This document shows, piece by piece, positions 12,701 to 27,700 of a DNA stretch of 64,000 nt. Under the pieces are notes generated by a model. It had not been told where the DNA came from, did not search any database, and worked only from the letters and a program-made list of their open reading frames with translations. The DNA lies in NCBI GenBank assembly GCA_013399305.1, contig VXAI01000049.1, forward strand, positions 333,395 through 397,394, in the 5' to 3' direction. The position numbers and the translations under genes are program-made. This DNA comes from Rostratula benghalensis. Taxonomy: Eukaryota; Chordata; Aves; Charadriiformes; Rostratulidae. Numbering within the stretch: position 1 is the first letter of the stretch; every line of letters starts with the position of its first letter.

Positions 12701-15700
12701 TCATGAGCAAAGTTTTACACAGGCTGCAACAGAACTACACTTGTAGAAAGAGTTTGTCTAAACTAATTTTCTTACCCCAAACTCGGTGAAATCAAAACAT
12801 AAGATTTGTGCAAGGTTTTACATGTGCTCACGACCTGACTACTACAGGGTCTGGACCTTGAAGATTATATGACCAACAAAGAAGCTTCTTCACTTATGTA
12901 TCTGCATAAAAATTACCCCACTGAAATGATGTCCAATAAAAGAAGATTCTCAAGTTAAAATTCTCACCTTGATCAAGACAACACAATTTTGTGGATTAAA
13001 TAGAAAATTACAAAAAAAAAAAAAATCTTGTTCTTTATGTCATATATAATTCTACTCATGGGTTCTCAGATTCCACTTCCAGCTTCAAAGAAAGCATCTA
13101 TACATCCTGGAGTACTTGCATTGCTATCACATGTTGGAAAGCTTCAATAAGGAGACTGGAGGAAAGATGTGCTGATACAAAGCAATGATCAATGGTGTAA
13201 CAGTTAGGGAGCTACAGAGTCCACAAAAGAAAGAAGGCAGTAATAACAGCAAAAAACAATAGCAACTCTCTGATTACCATAGTGATAAAAAAAAAAAAAA
13301 GTCCAAAGTTTGATTATCACTGAATTATATTATTATTGTCCAAGCTTTCGAGAATCTGCCATATTTTACTGCTTTCACAAATATACTTCATTTTATGTAC
13401 CAGCACCTGTGCTAGAAAGAGGATATAAAATAGAGTAACTCATGATAAATACGTTACAAGTTTTAATCCAGAAAAGATCCCAAACTACTAGTTAACTTGA
13501 GAAATACATGTAGATCATCTACTCAAAACTGGTATCTTTTCTTAAGGATCCTGACACATGCAGCCCTCTGAAAGCCAGGGATGTGCTACTATACTAGATT
13601 CCAGATGCAATCTTCAAGTTTGCTTCATAATTTCCAATTCTTTACACCCAAGAAGCAAACAAGGAATACAGGGCAAGTTTTAGACAGTGGAATGAAGCCA
13701 CACTTGGGATTCTTTTCAGTTCAGTCCCCATTCAAAACATCCCTGCTCACATACACTAGCGTCAAGATATCAACATTCTAGCTCTGCAGCCCACATCAAT
13801 TTTACAGCCACAAAGTAATGCTGCTCACAACAGCTATCACCTGCAAAACTTTTTACCTCAAAGTAAAACTCATCCAAGAAGAGAACACATCACATTAAAT
13901 TTCCGTCTAATTTCTTTAGTAAAATGTATCATTCACAAATTTGTGTTCACACTTGCAGCACACCAACCGTTTCCTCCACAGGATTAAAATTCTTTCCTTA
14001 AAAGCTGTGAAAACGTGTTTGCTCTTATACCTCAAGAAAGGCTTGATTGACTAATGCACAACTGGTCATATGCTTTAGATATTCTACATCCATAATCATT
14101 CATACTCTCAAGGATGCTGCTCACTTAGAAATGCTGACGGGCTACCCCTGCTCAAGCCACCTCTAAGAAATAAATTGCTAAACATCTTCCCAAGAAAAGC
14201 ATTAAGCAGGGGAAGAATCCTAAGTAAAGCAAAACAAAGCTCCTAGTATACACTTCCAAGGCATTATCTTTGCCACAAAATATTAAATTAAAAAAAAAAA
14301 CAACAACCTCAGTAATAACTTAAAGCAACAAAACCTGAAATTGCAGCGTATGTTCTCTTTCGCCATTACAAGGAAATGAATGTATGAAAAAAGTGGCTTC
14401 ATAGATCTCCATTTTACTTCATTTTCAATATTAATGTGTTTTAATTACGTAGCTTGACAGATCATTAAATGAAAACAGGTTCATCATAGTAATACAAGCT
14501 TCACAGAGGTTTTTTTTTAAAAAATTCTATTTACTGTCACCTTTGTTTTATTTCTTTCCTATAATTGAAAGCTAACTGGTATGCATTAAAAAGGGTAAGA
14601 ACCTTTAACAAAATTCATCTACTATTCCATGTAAACATTAAGTTGTTATCCTATGCTTCTGATACAGTAATTTCCTTTTGAAATTACCTGGAAAGTGAAG
14701 CATGACCTATTCGTGCAGTGCAAGCAACATTAACTCTTCTACAACCATTATTAGCAGGTTCTCCCCAAAAACCAAAACAAGTGCACACAAACAATTCTCA
14801 TGCACTTCAAGGACTCTGACCACCAATAAAAGGGATTTACTCTTACAAAACTGCTCAGCAGTGGAGAGGGCAGGGGAGAGAATGATATTCCTTCTTGCTT
14901 TCACGAATTCTGTGCAGTAGAGCCACAGTGCAACTTTCCTTTGGACAGAACTCTCAAGACAGCTACTATGTTAGAAAATCCAATGTAAAACTGAGGTGAG
15001 GTGAGGTACAGCAAAGCAAAGTGATTCTGAGTTTCTAGTAACATTCAGTTAAAAACACACTTTTGATCAAACATCTATTATTATCCAAGTATAATTTTCT
15101 ATTCCTGAATTTAGTAATCTTCTTAGTAAGTATGGAGTGATACCAACACCAGGAAATTATAATGATGAATTCTAGAAGACTGTCATGTACGACAGCAAAG
15201 ATTCACAGATTTTACAATGTCATATAAGCAGGTAGACAAACACAGTAGTTGTGAGTCCCAAGCAACTACTTTTATAATAGGTGTCTTACAGAGAAACGCT
15301 GCTAGTTATTAACAGAAAGTTGTCCTATAAAAAGGTACAGTATATTACGCTGAGTTTTATCCACCTTACTGCAAAGACAGTCATCTTCTCTGCTGTCAAG
15401 ATGCTTTTGCTATATGTAAATATTTAATGTTATTGCCATCATTCACTCAGTGCTTATATTGTCTGTTCAAGCATCTATTACTGTCTGCTAGATACACTTG
15501 AGGATAACATTGATTCATGTCTACTGCTCAGTCACATGCAGGCCTTACTTCTCAAAGATTCTTCAAAGTTCAATAATTTATTAAACACTGTGACAAAGGT
15601 CTCTATCATTTGCAAAACCGCTGAACTGTAGAGTATGCAAAACTAGGATTTTACTTGTGTTAGCCTATGCAATGAATGAACAGAACAGGCTATAGCAGTT

Positions 15701-18700
15701 TATACAACAGCAAGACTGTACTTTTACTCAGGGCTCTGTAAGCCATTCAAACTACAGAAATAAATTTGATGTTACCAGAACTCCCAGGTAAGATGTAAGT
15801 ATTTTAACTGGAATATACCGAGTGCATTCTAGTTGAGATAATTCTGTGAAAAGAAATCAAAATAAACACCAGCAGTCAATTTCACCCCTAGTCCTAGCAG
15901 CATGTATCACACCATTTTTGTATTTACCTAAATGCATAGTTGTGGATATAATAGATACAGTGTGTGTAATACAAAATTTTATCATGAAAATTATCACTTG
16001 ATGCACCTTCCAATAAAATAGCTCAGAAATCAGATTTCCAAAATGCTGAAGTCCTATTAAAGCAAGCCTTGGATTAAAAAGGTCTCTTCAAATCAGACTC
16101 TCTGTCTGTATGGGACAGAGAAACCTGGATATGAAATATAAAAAATTAAACACAATATATAGCCTAAATTTCACCTGCATACAAACTGTCAAATGTAGGC
16201 AACAGGAGTGATTGGGTTTTCAAGGTGCTTAAGGTCTGTCTGTTAGATCTTTTAAGGCTTAAGCAGAAGCACCTAAGCAGGGAGAGCTTATAAAAGTCTC
16301 ATTCAAGAACAAAAGAGAAACCTTTAACAAGAAGATATTTGAAATACAATACTGTCATATTTTTTTAAGGAAAATGTTGCTGAAATAAAAATGATTAGCC
16401 AGATGAGAAGCAGGATCGCCTCTCTAATGGCCTGAAACAAGTTTTTGTTTCAAATCTTTTTAGTGTTGACAAAAGGGATTTTTTTTTTTAATTTTTCAGA
16501 AACAGTCAGCATCACAAACGGACCATCCCAGAAAGTGCAAGACAGCACAATTAGTTCTTCTATCCCAGTGGACCATCACCCTTTATGAACCTATGACAAG
16601 ATCCAACAATTCATCAATGAGGCTAGAAAGAAATGAAAACGTTGAATTCAAAAGATGTGCCATTCAGTTAACATCCTTAATGTAAATTAGGGTTAAATGT
16701 GAATAAAATTAATATTTAATCACTTGAAAAACTTCCATTCCTTTTTTCTCTTTAAACACTAAACCTTAATTATAAAATAATGTAAAACAAGTGTAAATTT
16801 AAAAGAATCATTTTGAAGATTTGCATTAATAGTTCAAGACCCATTGACACTGAAGAAAAGAAGGGGAATCCCAACATTATGTTGCTTTAAAGTAACGCGT
16901 GATTCTTATTCCTTGCCAACAGACAGCAGGAGCCCAAAGACACGGGGGAGTGCTGCGGTAGGGAAGTAGGGAGAGCCCAAGATGGAATGGCATTGCAGGA
17001 GGAGAGCACAGCAAGGCTCAGCGAGGGTAAGAAGGCAGTCAAGTACAACTGCAGGATGGCCAGAGTGCTGGGGAGAAGAAATCCAGCATTCAAACTGCTA
17101 GAGCAGGGTCTCTGTGCATTGTTTCACACAACACCACAAAATAAATAGTTCAGGTTACATAGGGGTGCAATCCATAATCTAATTGTGATGCAACATAGTA
17201 CACAAAAAACTGCAAAATCAAGGAAAAAAAAAAAGCATCTGACATCAGGACATCAGCACAATAGCTCTCCAAAGTCTTGTGGTTCCTATGTAATCTAAAC
17301 TGCTGCCCTCTCAAACATTCATTATGAAACCCCACATCAAGTGAATCCTATAATGCCTTATGGTTTGGCACATAGTGGTTACTGTTAGGGCATTCTCCAT
17401 TTGCCATCAGTTACCCTGCTGCCATATAGGAAAGCTAACAATTATCCTCTATTCTTTTTACGTAGTAAAATAAAAAAAAAAATAATAAAAAACTCCCAAC
17501 CCAACACAGAACCTTTTCCATGGTAAAACCCCAACATATAAAAGCTCAGATTTTGATAATTTGTATCTGCATACAGCAATTTGGCTGTACAAAACTGAAG
17601 GGGCTCACTCCACCATTCTTCTCTGTGGAAACTGTGTTAGAAGTTGTTTCCACCAACAGTAATCAAACTCAACATATCTGCAGTGTTTCCCATTCCTTTC
17701 TGCATGTAAGGGAAGCAATTTGTCACTTGCAAAAAGACAAACACAAATAAAAGACAAGAGTGAGCTTTCAAGTGAAGCAGCAGTCACACAGGGGATTGAA
17801 TGCTGAAACCCCAAATCCAACAGCTTCTCCCAAACCAGTTTTTGACTACTCCGAGTTGAAATCTTTACCTTCCTCTCTTATACGCTAAAACTTCCCCCTG
17901 CACCCACTATATGTCTTTTGATTAGAATTCTCTGGAAGTTATAACCTACTTCCAAAAAATTTTGGCTTCCATGAGGAGGTGGCACGTTCTGTGATAAAGG
18001 GACATGTAATGAATTTTAATTCATTACATGCAACATAGTGAATTCTAATATTAACATATTAAATTAATAAACTAATATTAAATAAAGCCAGCAGCACTGT
18101 CTAGCACTGAAGCACGCCCGTTCCCAAAAGTTTGGTTTTAGGAAAGCAAACACACCACTACTAGACACCATTGCTCAGTCTCACAAACTGGACTTGACCA
18201 TAAGGCTACCTTTCCCTGCAAAGGGAAAACTGAGGACCAGATGAACATTATGGTTAACCTTTCCCAACATGAACATGCTCAGCTGCACTGTACAACATAT
18301 TTCTCCCCAGAATAAGCACAGGTGGCCATTTCATTCCTGCCCTGCTCAAGTCAAAGTTAAGATAGGATGGATAGATAGATACCCAGAGGGGATTTTTTTA
18401 GCTAATGACATCAAATTAAGAAAAAGGATATTGATTATTTGCAAAGTATTTTTATTTGGCACAAAGAACCAAACACTCCACTGAAACTCTAAAGGTTTTT
18501 GTTAAGAGCCTTTTTTTAGTTACTTAACTTCTGCTAATTGAACTTTTACCTAATAAAAGTAAGTGGTCTTACTTCCTGTGAAATAATAAGTTTTCCTGCC
18601 TCTTTCTGCAATCACATTGTTTACACAGACTTTTAACTGTACTCTACCAAACAACATTTTAAAACCTGTATCCCAATCAGGGCTGCCCTCATTAAAAAAT

Positions 18701-21700
18701 ATGACTTTGCACCTTCTATGAAGCACTGCTAACATAAATTACATTTTGTTGTAGCCCAAAGGTGGTAGAGATGAGAGTAGGATAAACAAGGTATAATACA
18801 GAAGCCAGTTGGGTCAGCCTTTCATTACAGCCTTTTCGAAAGCTATTAATCTCGCTTGTAGTCAGTAGGCTGAAAATAATTACTTCTTCTAACCTATGTA
18901 GCACTCAAAAGTGGCAATAAGGACAGGTCATGCAAGACACAAATAATTCTTGGTGCTCATAAAACCACTTCAAATAATATTAGGTGAACATCATGGTAGG
19001 TTAATTCAAATCTCACTGACAGAAGGAATCTCAACAATATCAATTGTACACTATGCTATGTCATATCAGATTATATTTGGCTATAATATACCACAAAGAA
19101 TGAAGAAGAATTAATCATGGCAAATTCAAAGCAACTCTAAAATAGTTCTTTAGCTTTTAAAATGCAAATAGAAAATGCTATTCGTCAAGTTCAGATTAAT
19201 TTATCTTTCAAATCAAGGTCTACATCTAACACATTATAAGAATAAAAGAACCTTATCTTCACTCTATTCAGTGTGTCTTAGTTGCCTTCTGACTTACAAG
19301 AATTACCACTGACCTTTACCTCATTAAAAGAAAAAAAAAAAAAAAAGATTCTCATGTTGATAAGGAACATGAGGATCCTGGGAATCACACATTACTAGAC
19401 AGCAGCTCAGTAAAAAAATTAAACTTGATAACTCAGTGATAGCTGTAAGCGCCATCTGAAAAATAGGTAGTTACTTCAAAATTACATGTTAAGAAATGCT
19501 TGCTGACTAACAAATTTGCAATGAACTGGATACCCAAAGAGTAGTATTGCCCCAAATAAAATGTTTGCTTAAAAAAGTATTCTACTGAGCAAAAGTCATG
19601 TGCAGATAGTTGTAGAATACGGCCCGTGATTTCTGCCACCTGAGAGCAAGCCAGCACTCACTCATCTGAACTAAATAGCTAAGTGGTAACAAGGAACCGT
19701 AAAAAACACGTATTTTATAGGTAACTGGGAGAGATAATGTGCATAGTATGTAGAACAACAGATTCATATCTCAGTGACTCTAAGTGCTACTGTAAGATGA
19801 TGAACATTGTGGGGCACTAACTGAAACTTTAGTGCTTTTTTGTTTTATAATATACTGCTCAAGTAGCAAGCCATTTACACACTTAAAAGTTCCTTATCAA
19901 AGCCTATTAAAAACCTTTCACTGCCAATCTCTGAAAAGACAACTAAAATCAATGCATTGGTGACAGATGGCTGGGGGCAGGTGGGCAGTGCAAATACCAA
20001 ACCAAACACCATTTTCCATCAACACTTTCCATTGCATTTTCATATTGACAGAATCATAGAAGACTAGACTTCCTAAAGCTTTTGGGTTTGGTTTTTGTTT
20101 TTGAGAAAGGTATCATTGCTACTGTTATAAAATACTAACAAGTAGGATATGATGTTAGAATATGACCAAATCAATGTTTTCCTAATGTCTATTTCTCCAG
20201 TTCTCTACCTTCCTCCTAGATTGTTTCAAGACTTAAAAACTATCAAGAAACTCAGTATTTCAATCAAATACTCATTCTCTCCCTGATCTAGCATATAAAC
20301 AAAAAGTCCATTGTAAAATAATGACATCTGCAGATGTCATTAGTAGAACTAATAACATCCCATTAAATTCAGAGGCAACCAAAGGAAGTATGATGCCAGC
20401 AACTTCAGCACAGCTACCTCAGCCCACATCAGATCTACCCTTAATGATGAAGAAAATCAAGCTGATGAAATAAAAGTATCAGTGCCTAGCAACACAACCA
20501 TCAAAGAGCTCAGAAATCTGCCCAAGGCCAAAACCAGACATGCCAAAAAAAAAAAAAAGCAGATAACTGCAAAACTAATAGTAATTAATGTTCTAGAAAA
20601 CAAAAGGAACTCTGAGAGAGATTAATGTAACTACAGGCATTTTAGATGTCTAGCCTCACTGAAGCAGTGTGAAAGGACTCAGAGAAAGGTCCAATGCTTT
20701 GGAAATCTCTCCCTTCCCCCTTCCAAAAGCAGGCACTCCTTTATTTCAAGGACCCAGGCACAAACCCAGGTACAAGCCAGTCCCTATGAAATACAATGAC
20801 AGATTTTAGTAGTAGGCAACAATGATTTTGTCTACCTGCATCTTTCTTTTGGTACTTCATGGCCAATTACGGTAAAAGTTGCTCAACAGGACGCATACAG
20901 AAGAAAATTCCTGTCACAGAGCAGATGCAAATTTAATTACTCTAAGTTAAACCTTCCATCTTGTCTAGAGGTCCTTCAAAAATGCAACTGTAAACAAGCA
21001 CTACATTGCAATCAGGTGTCAAGGGCTTATTTGATCTCTTACAAAATATGTCACAAATCACTGGCAGAAAGTGGGTCGAGAGGGAGAACAAAGGGAAAAA
21101 CTGTCAATGGACTAGGTAGCTCCTGTGAGCGTGCCTATTAGTGCACTGGATCTTTCTGCTCCTGTCTAATGCTGTCCATATAAAACCTTCTTAGCTTGAC
21201 AGTATTCTGTTATCCTGCATTTGATGTAATTTTTTCTGTAGTAAGCACACAAAAAATTAAAAATAAAAAAATCCATGAAAAGAACTGATAGAGTAACCAG
21301 AGAAAACATTGAAGATACCAAAATTATTCTGCTGAAATATCAGTTTTGTGCTGTTCTTCATTTGAGACATGGTACGTAACTTCTAAAAAACTCTACATTT
21401 TTGAGATAACAATCACATAAAAGCTAGATGTAAATTAACTTCACCTTGCAATAGAATTATGGATGGCCCCAAACAAGTAACAGGTAACATGTTCTCTTAA
21501 GAACAAGTGACAATATCATACAACTGGCTTGAAGCAAAGCATGTGTATGCGGTGCAGAAATTTCACCTTTCATTGAATTATCAGATACTTTTTGGGACTA
21601 GAGGCAAAATACCTGAGAGATCTCTGCAGTCTTCAGACAGTCCTATAATTCTATGAGATCACTCTTCATATAAATCCCTGGACTACAATGTGGCTCAGAA

Positions 21701-24700
21701 TGTCCTGGACAGAGTTTAAATGACGAAATATGAATAACATTAAGAAGTTATTAAATACACAACTACAAAAACATACCTCTTGAGTGCACAGACAGGTTCC
21801 TGTACACACTCAGTTAAACCATCTACCACATAGTTTAAAAATTCATTACCAATTCAAGACTGAATATGCCAGACATCTGAGTTCTTTGGAGATCTGTGGA
21901 ATTACACAAATAAATGAATTGTGCAACTTCAGCAACAAAGCCTAAGTGGTCTGCATAGCACAGCTTCTCTGTTATAGAGTGCATGGCAGGGGGAATAACA
22001 AAAAAGCCCTTGTGCTACAGTACCCATGAGAGTTGGAGGCAAGACTACAGCTGTAGATATATCTTCTATAGGATCACCCAGAATAAGCCAAGTCAGGCTA
22101 GCTTTAGGGCATATAAGCCCTTTTTCAGTCTTGTGTAACTTTTATAACCTTACAATTAAATAATACACTTAACCTGGCCTATCAAATTTGTCTTAGCACA
22201 ACACAGAAAATATCAGAACTGCTATTCTTATATTACATGCTTAAATACCGCTGTCAGAAACTTCAAGTTCATTCACTCTGACACGAACAGCGTAACTTCT
22301 ACATAGCAGTAATTGGAGATTGTCTATTTAAGTGTCTATCCTGGAAAAATAAGAAGATAACCCTGAGGTGTAGTTATTTATTATGGTTCCTCTATGTACT
22401 CAATTAATATTTTAGTGCATTTTCATGAAACCAAAGCATATCCTTACTACCTGTAAAACAATGATATTTTCACAAACAGTATCTTAAAGAGTCAACTCAG
22501 AGAAGCCCTTTTTAATCAGGCAAAACAGACCAAGGAGCTTCTCCTTCATCCTGTTAGAACTACCCAAAACTAGAAAGTTAAAACAGAAAAAGGTCCTCCC
22601 AACCTTTCTGACCTAAGCTGAAAGAGCAGATAAAAGAACAAGAGCAGCAAGGAAGCTGACTGTCTAAAAGTCGTCCACTTAGCCAAAATTTGATTAATGC
22701 CCATCTTCTGATGGATGAGATTTAATCAGAACCACGAGTAACTTTTGTGTCAATAACACAAAAATTCTTTTTTTTTTTTTACTTTTAGAAAACAAAATAA
22801 AAGGTGAATCAAAGTCTGGAGGCAAATGGAGAAATCCCATATGTAAGCAGAAGGAATCCCCAAAGCTGCTTATTTACCACATCAACTGTGAAAACAAATC
22901 AGCACTGCTGTGCAAGCTCCTCAAATATGTGTGTGCAAAATGAGACAGAAATAAGAAACTGACAAAATTCCTAAATTGAGAAGGGACAGTATATTGGACT
23001 AGGCCTTATTTTGCTTCCCATACAGGCTGCTATTTTTCTCATTTAAGAGCTGTATGTTATATTTACCAAACCAGGTAATAGCTATTTAATACAGCTATAT
23101 TTAATATAAGAGATGCATCCATGTGCACTTTCTTACTACTGGACAGAGAAACTAAATTGCTGAAGTTTTCCCACCTAGTTCCCTTTATTAGCAGAATACA
23201 TCTCTTTAAATAAGAATTCAAACAGCTGATACTCCAACTTCTTTCTTTTAAAAAGGAAGTTTTCCTCTTAGTTCAAAAAAAACCCAGAACAACCCAAAAA
23301 GCAAAACAGCTCTAGGTCTAAATTATTTTATTCATATTAGACACAGTAGTTGCAATCACTTTGCTTAGAACAGACTTTTTTAAATCCACCAGATGACTTT
23401 AACACTGCATTTACCAACAAAAATGCACTAGATCTATTTATCTCATTCCAATAAAATTTAAATAGTGCAACACATTATTCATCTATCCATATTATAAACT
23501 GTTGTGTACATTAAGTGGATAATATTATTAACACTAATGTTTCTGTAGGCTATTCATAAAATAAATGGTGGACAAAGTAATTCCATCTATTACACATGGA
23601 GCTCAATAACAGCTCTAAATGAGAAAATTGGAATAGACATACTGAGTAATAATCAGAACTAAAACGACAACTGTAACAATATATCCATTGTGTAAATGTG
23701 TTCTGATTATAGAAACACAGACTAATCTGTAATTTTTCATCACTGATAAACATTGGTAATCATCCAGAATTCAGATTATACTTTATCCAGTTACTGTCTA
23801 AAATACATCTGCAAAAGCTACTTATTTCTTAATTTAACAAGATAAATACAACAAATGTTTTGTTTACTACGTTACAGAAATATGTGCAGCACAACATCAA
23901 ATCCCTATACCTGCCTAAAAACTACAGCTAGCAAAATGTACTATACCTTTCCACGTACGTAGCTACAAATGTGACATACACAGTTTTGCCATCATAATGT
24001 CATAAAGCTATACTGGCTTGTCAGAAGTTCTCTAAGGCTTGTTAATATTTACAGGCACCACGTGATCCCAGTTTGGAGCCTGGAAGAACAACTTCTCACA
24101 TCAGCAAAGAGACCGAGTCATTTTCTATGCTGAGACCTTTGGTGGTCTTAGTTAAAAATCTTTTAATTACCTCCGATATCTTCACATTTTTACTACTGTA
24201 TGTGTAATAATGCCTAGAAATTATCTGTAGAAGCACAAAAATCACTATGGCATGCTACAAACACAGTTGGGTAACACTGTAAGGTTAGCCTTAAAAAAGT
24301 CTGGCTCATTTATAAGAATAAGCACAATAAAAGCCCTAATATTCGAGATTTGAGGCACTAAGTCATTTGATACAAAATTCCTGCAGTCAAAACAGCAGGC
24401 ATGATTTTCCTGTAAACACTGCTAATTTATTAACAGGAAGAGACTCTGTGTGGCAAATGCCAGGGATGATTATATAAAGGGCTCCTTCAGAAAATGACAT
24501 CTATCTTGCATTTGCTGTCTCTTTAGCAAGAGTCACACAAACTTGCCAGCTAGAGATGAAAGAGGTTGAGGTGTGGTCCAGCTTCATGATACTGACCAGA
24601 TGGGGAAGATGCTGCCGTTGGCATAGAGCCCAAGGAGAAAGAGATCTATGGGGAGTTAGGAAGAGGCAAACACATTTGACAGCAAGACAAGAGCTCTCTC

Positions 24701-27700
24701 CCAGACATCATCCATGGGGATCCTTCATTCCCCTTTGCTTATATTGTCACTGCATATGCACAGGATGACTGAATATATTATGCATGGGAATTAATCATGC
24801 CACTGGCACTGTCAAGAAGTCACTGGGCTTTTATTATGCATGCAAAGTTCTGCCATTTTGCACACGCAGATGAAATTTGGAATTCTCAAATTCAAAACGA
24901 AATTAGAAAGGAGAAAGGTTAGATGCAGGATCATCCCAAGATTCCACGTGCAAAATTGTGATTTTTCTAAAAATAAGCAAAGAGGGACTGAACATTCTCT
25001 CCTCTGACATAGTTCAGACTTTTTCAGCCAGGTACTTCTAAAGGACTCAATGGCCAAGTCCCAGCAGATACTTATGTGTGAGCAGGCCCTGTGTTCTCCC
25101 CAGCTATTTGTGTAGCTATTTTAACATTCCATGCTAAAAAACCCTTTCCATCTTCTCCCCCAGTATCAATTAATAACTCTTGCTCACTATCTTTCAGAAA
25201 AAAAGAATTAGCAGATGCCCAAGTGAAAAAATTATTTGCTTTGAAGAACATCTGATGCACTTAAATTGCTAAACAGCTTCACCTGAATTCATCCAAATAT
25301 TAAAAAAAAGGTGTAACCACAAGCTTTTTTTTTTCTTTTTTTTTTTTCTAAAATTCAGCTCCAACATCTGTCAAGGCAAGGGAAATTAGGAGGAGACACA
25401 AAAGTGATCAGACTGCTGGTTTGCAAAAGATTTGTTCCTCCTACCCTGTTTGGCACAACAGTCACAACCTACTCTCTTCAGTCACTTTACGGTAAGGGCT
25501 GGATAGTGTTAGCCCTTCACATGTCCTTACAGTAATAGCTCCTTTTCAGAAAATGACAGTAAATCTTTTAAACAGCAAAACACACATGTAAATTCATTTA
25601 TATATAGTTTACATAACAGTCACTGATTACATTCCAGTCAAATAAATGCTAGGATATTACATTGGAAACCACTAGGTGTCTGGCTTTTTAATTCACATTT
25701 TATTGATTCTCCATCACTCAATTTTGTGTCACTTTTCTGCTTATTTAATCTTCCCCCCAAAATAAATATCACATTGCCTTAATATTTTACCATCTTCCAG
25801 CAAGTCCCTGTTTGCTGAGTTCTTAATTTGTTCCTTCATCGCTCATTGCCTGCCTCCACTACTGACTTCTCTGATTTATTTTTCTTAACAACTGGATTAT
25901 CTCCAGTTCTTGCCTTAAATTCCTTGGAATAAAAGTATTCAGAATTAAAAACAAAACCTCTAGAGATTATGAAACAAACGAACAAGATAATAAATAAGGG
26001 GACTTGGTAAGGGAAATTTCTAAACACTCTTTAAGTAGTAAGCTTATGTAAAATTAGGGCCAGTCAAGTATGAGTCAATGTAATATCAAATTCTACATAC
26101 ACTTAGAAACTAAGAGAAAAGTTCAATAAAGCAACAAGCTTCTACTTTATCTCTAGCTACTATCTTTCTAGATATCATTAGAAACATTCTACCAAGAATT
26201 TGGATTTACCAAGTGTTGGACAGTGTTCGCAGATACATATTATCTGTAAAATATCATATGTAGTTTAAAACATATGTAGTTTAAAATAAAGTTGATTTAA
26301 TTCATGAGCTCACCACACTTCATCACTGCAACAAACTACTGATTCATTCTCAAGCTTTTTAAACTGATCCAGAATAAATGATAGAAGTGACTGATTCATG
26401 CACAGGGCCTGTAAAACTCCCAGTAAAACACTGCATTTATCTACTAAGAGGATGCTGTAAACAAATCTAACTTACTGAGATATGATGAAACATGCCAGTA
26501 AGAAATCTGTGAGCTTTCAGACTCAATCAACAAAATTGTTATGCAAGGAACTCACACAGAAAGCATCTTCTGCATTTTGTGACCATCATGTAAGGTGTAA
26601 ATGAATGCTGAAAACCACCCTATTCTTAATATTAATAAAGAACGTAATTGAAATCCTTCCTTCATCTAAGTCCAGTTTCTGATTAGCATGAATAGCACCT
26701 TCATTTAATTTACAGGAAGCCACAGAAATATTACTAATTGCTTAAAGTACATTTCAGAGTTTCAGATGTTCCAGCTCTACAGTTTAAACCAACTCTCCAA
26801 GTTATTTACATATTTTATCACTCACAGTTATAGTAAGTAACAAAGCATAGTGACTGCTAAATTGATTGCTACAAAACTATAAATGCTGTAGAAGAGCCTT
26901 GAATAGGACACTAATTATTTCCACAATGTAAGAAATACTGTTACTTGTGTTACCTAAGTCCAAGTTGCACAGTACACCAAAATTTCAAGACACGACTCAA
27001 GAGATGTCAGCTTTTTGTGTACCAAAAGGCCACAGACAAGTAGAAAGCAGGGTTAAATGCAGAGCTTGAACCTTGAGTGTCTGAAGTCGTCAGAAGGAAT
27101 CTCTTGATACACATCATGTGTCTTGTGATACCAAGGGCTCACACAAAGAATCTCTGCATTTCTTCACAACCTTGTTTAGCAGTGTAAACCAGTTCCTTCT
27201 TTCTACCCATGAGTATATTTTATCAGTAGCTAGAAATGTCAAATACTTCCATGGTAAACAGAAATATCCTGGCCTTTTTTATTTTTCTACACCCCAATAC
27301 TAAAGAAGGTGACAATATAATCTGCCCCAGGCAACTCTATCACCATCCACAGTAGACAGGTCATTTTCCTTTTTATCAGAGGAGAGTAGGTCATCACATT
27401 TTAGTACATGTTGACACCACTGCTAGTAAAAAGAGATAAGAATTCAGTGCCCTTAAGGTGCCTTATCCTCTGTTTTACCTAATACAGATATTTCACAGCT
27501 ACTGCGTTAAAGCCAGAAGAGAGACAGATTTGTACCCTGAAAGAATGCACTACAAAGTCTCAACCTTTGTGACAAGCTGATATTTGTGCTGCAGAGAGCT
27601 GAGGTGACAATAAAACACTTCCCTTAAAGTATCTACCTCTCTTTATTTTGGGTAAGAGGATTTATTTTTCTTCTCTAATACCATAGAGAATCACAGATGT

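Noticed and set aside
20046..20066. ACAGAATCATAGA word suggesting a CR1 tail
   Set aside because: Too short, and the flanking sequence does not continue like CR1.
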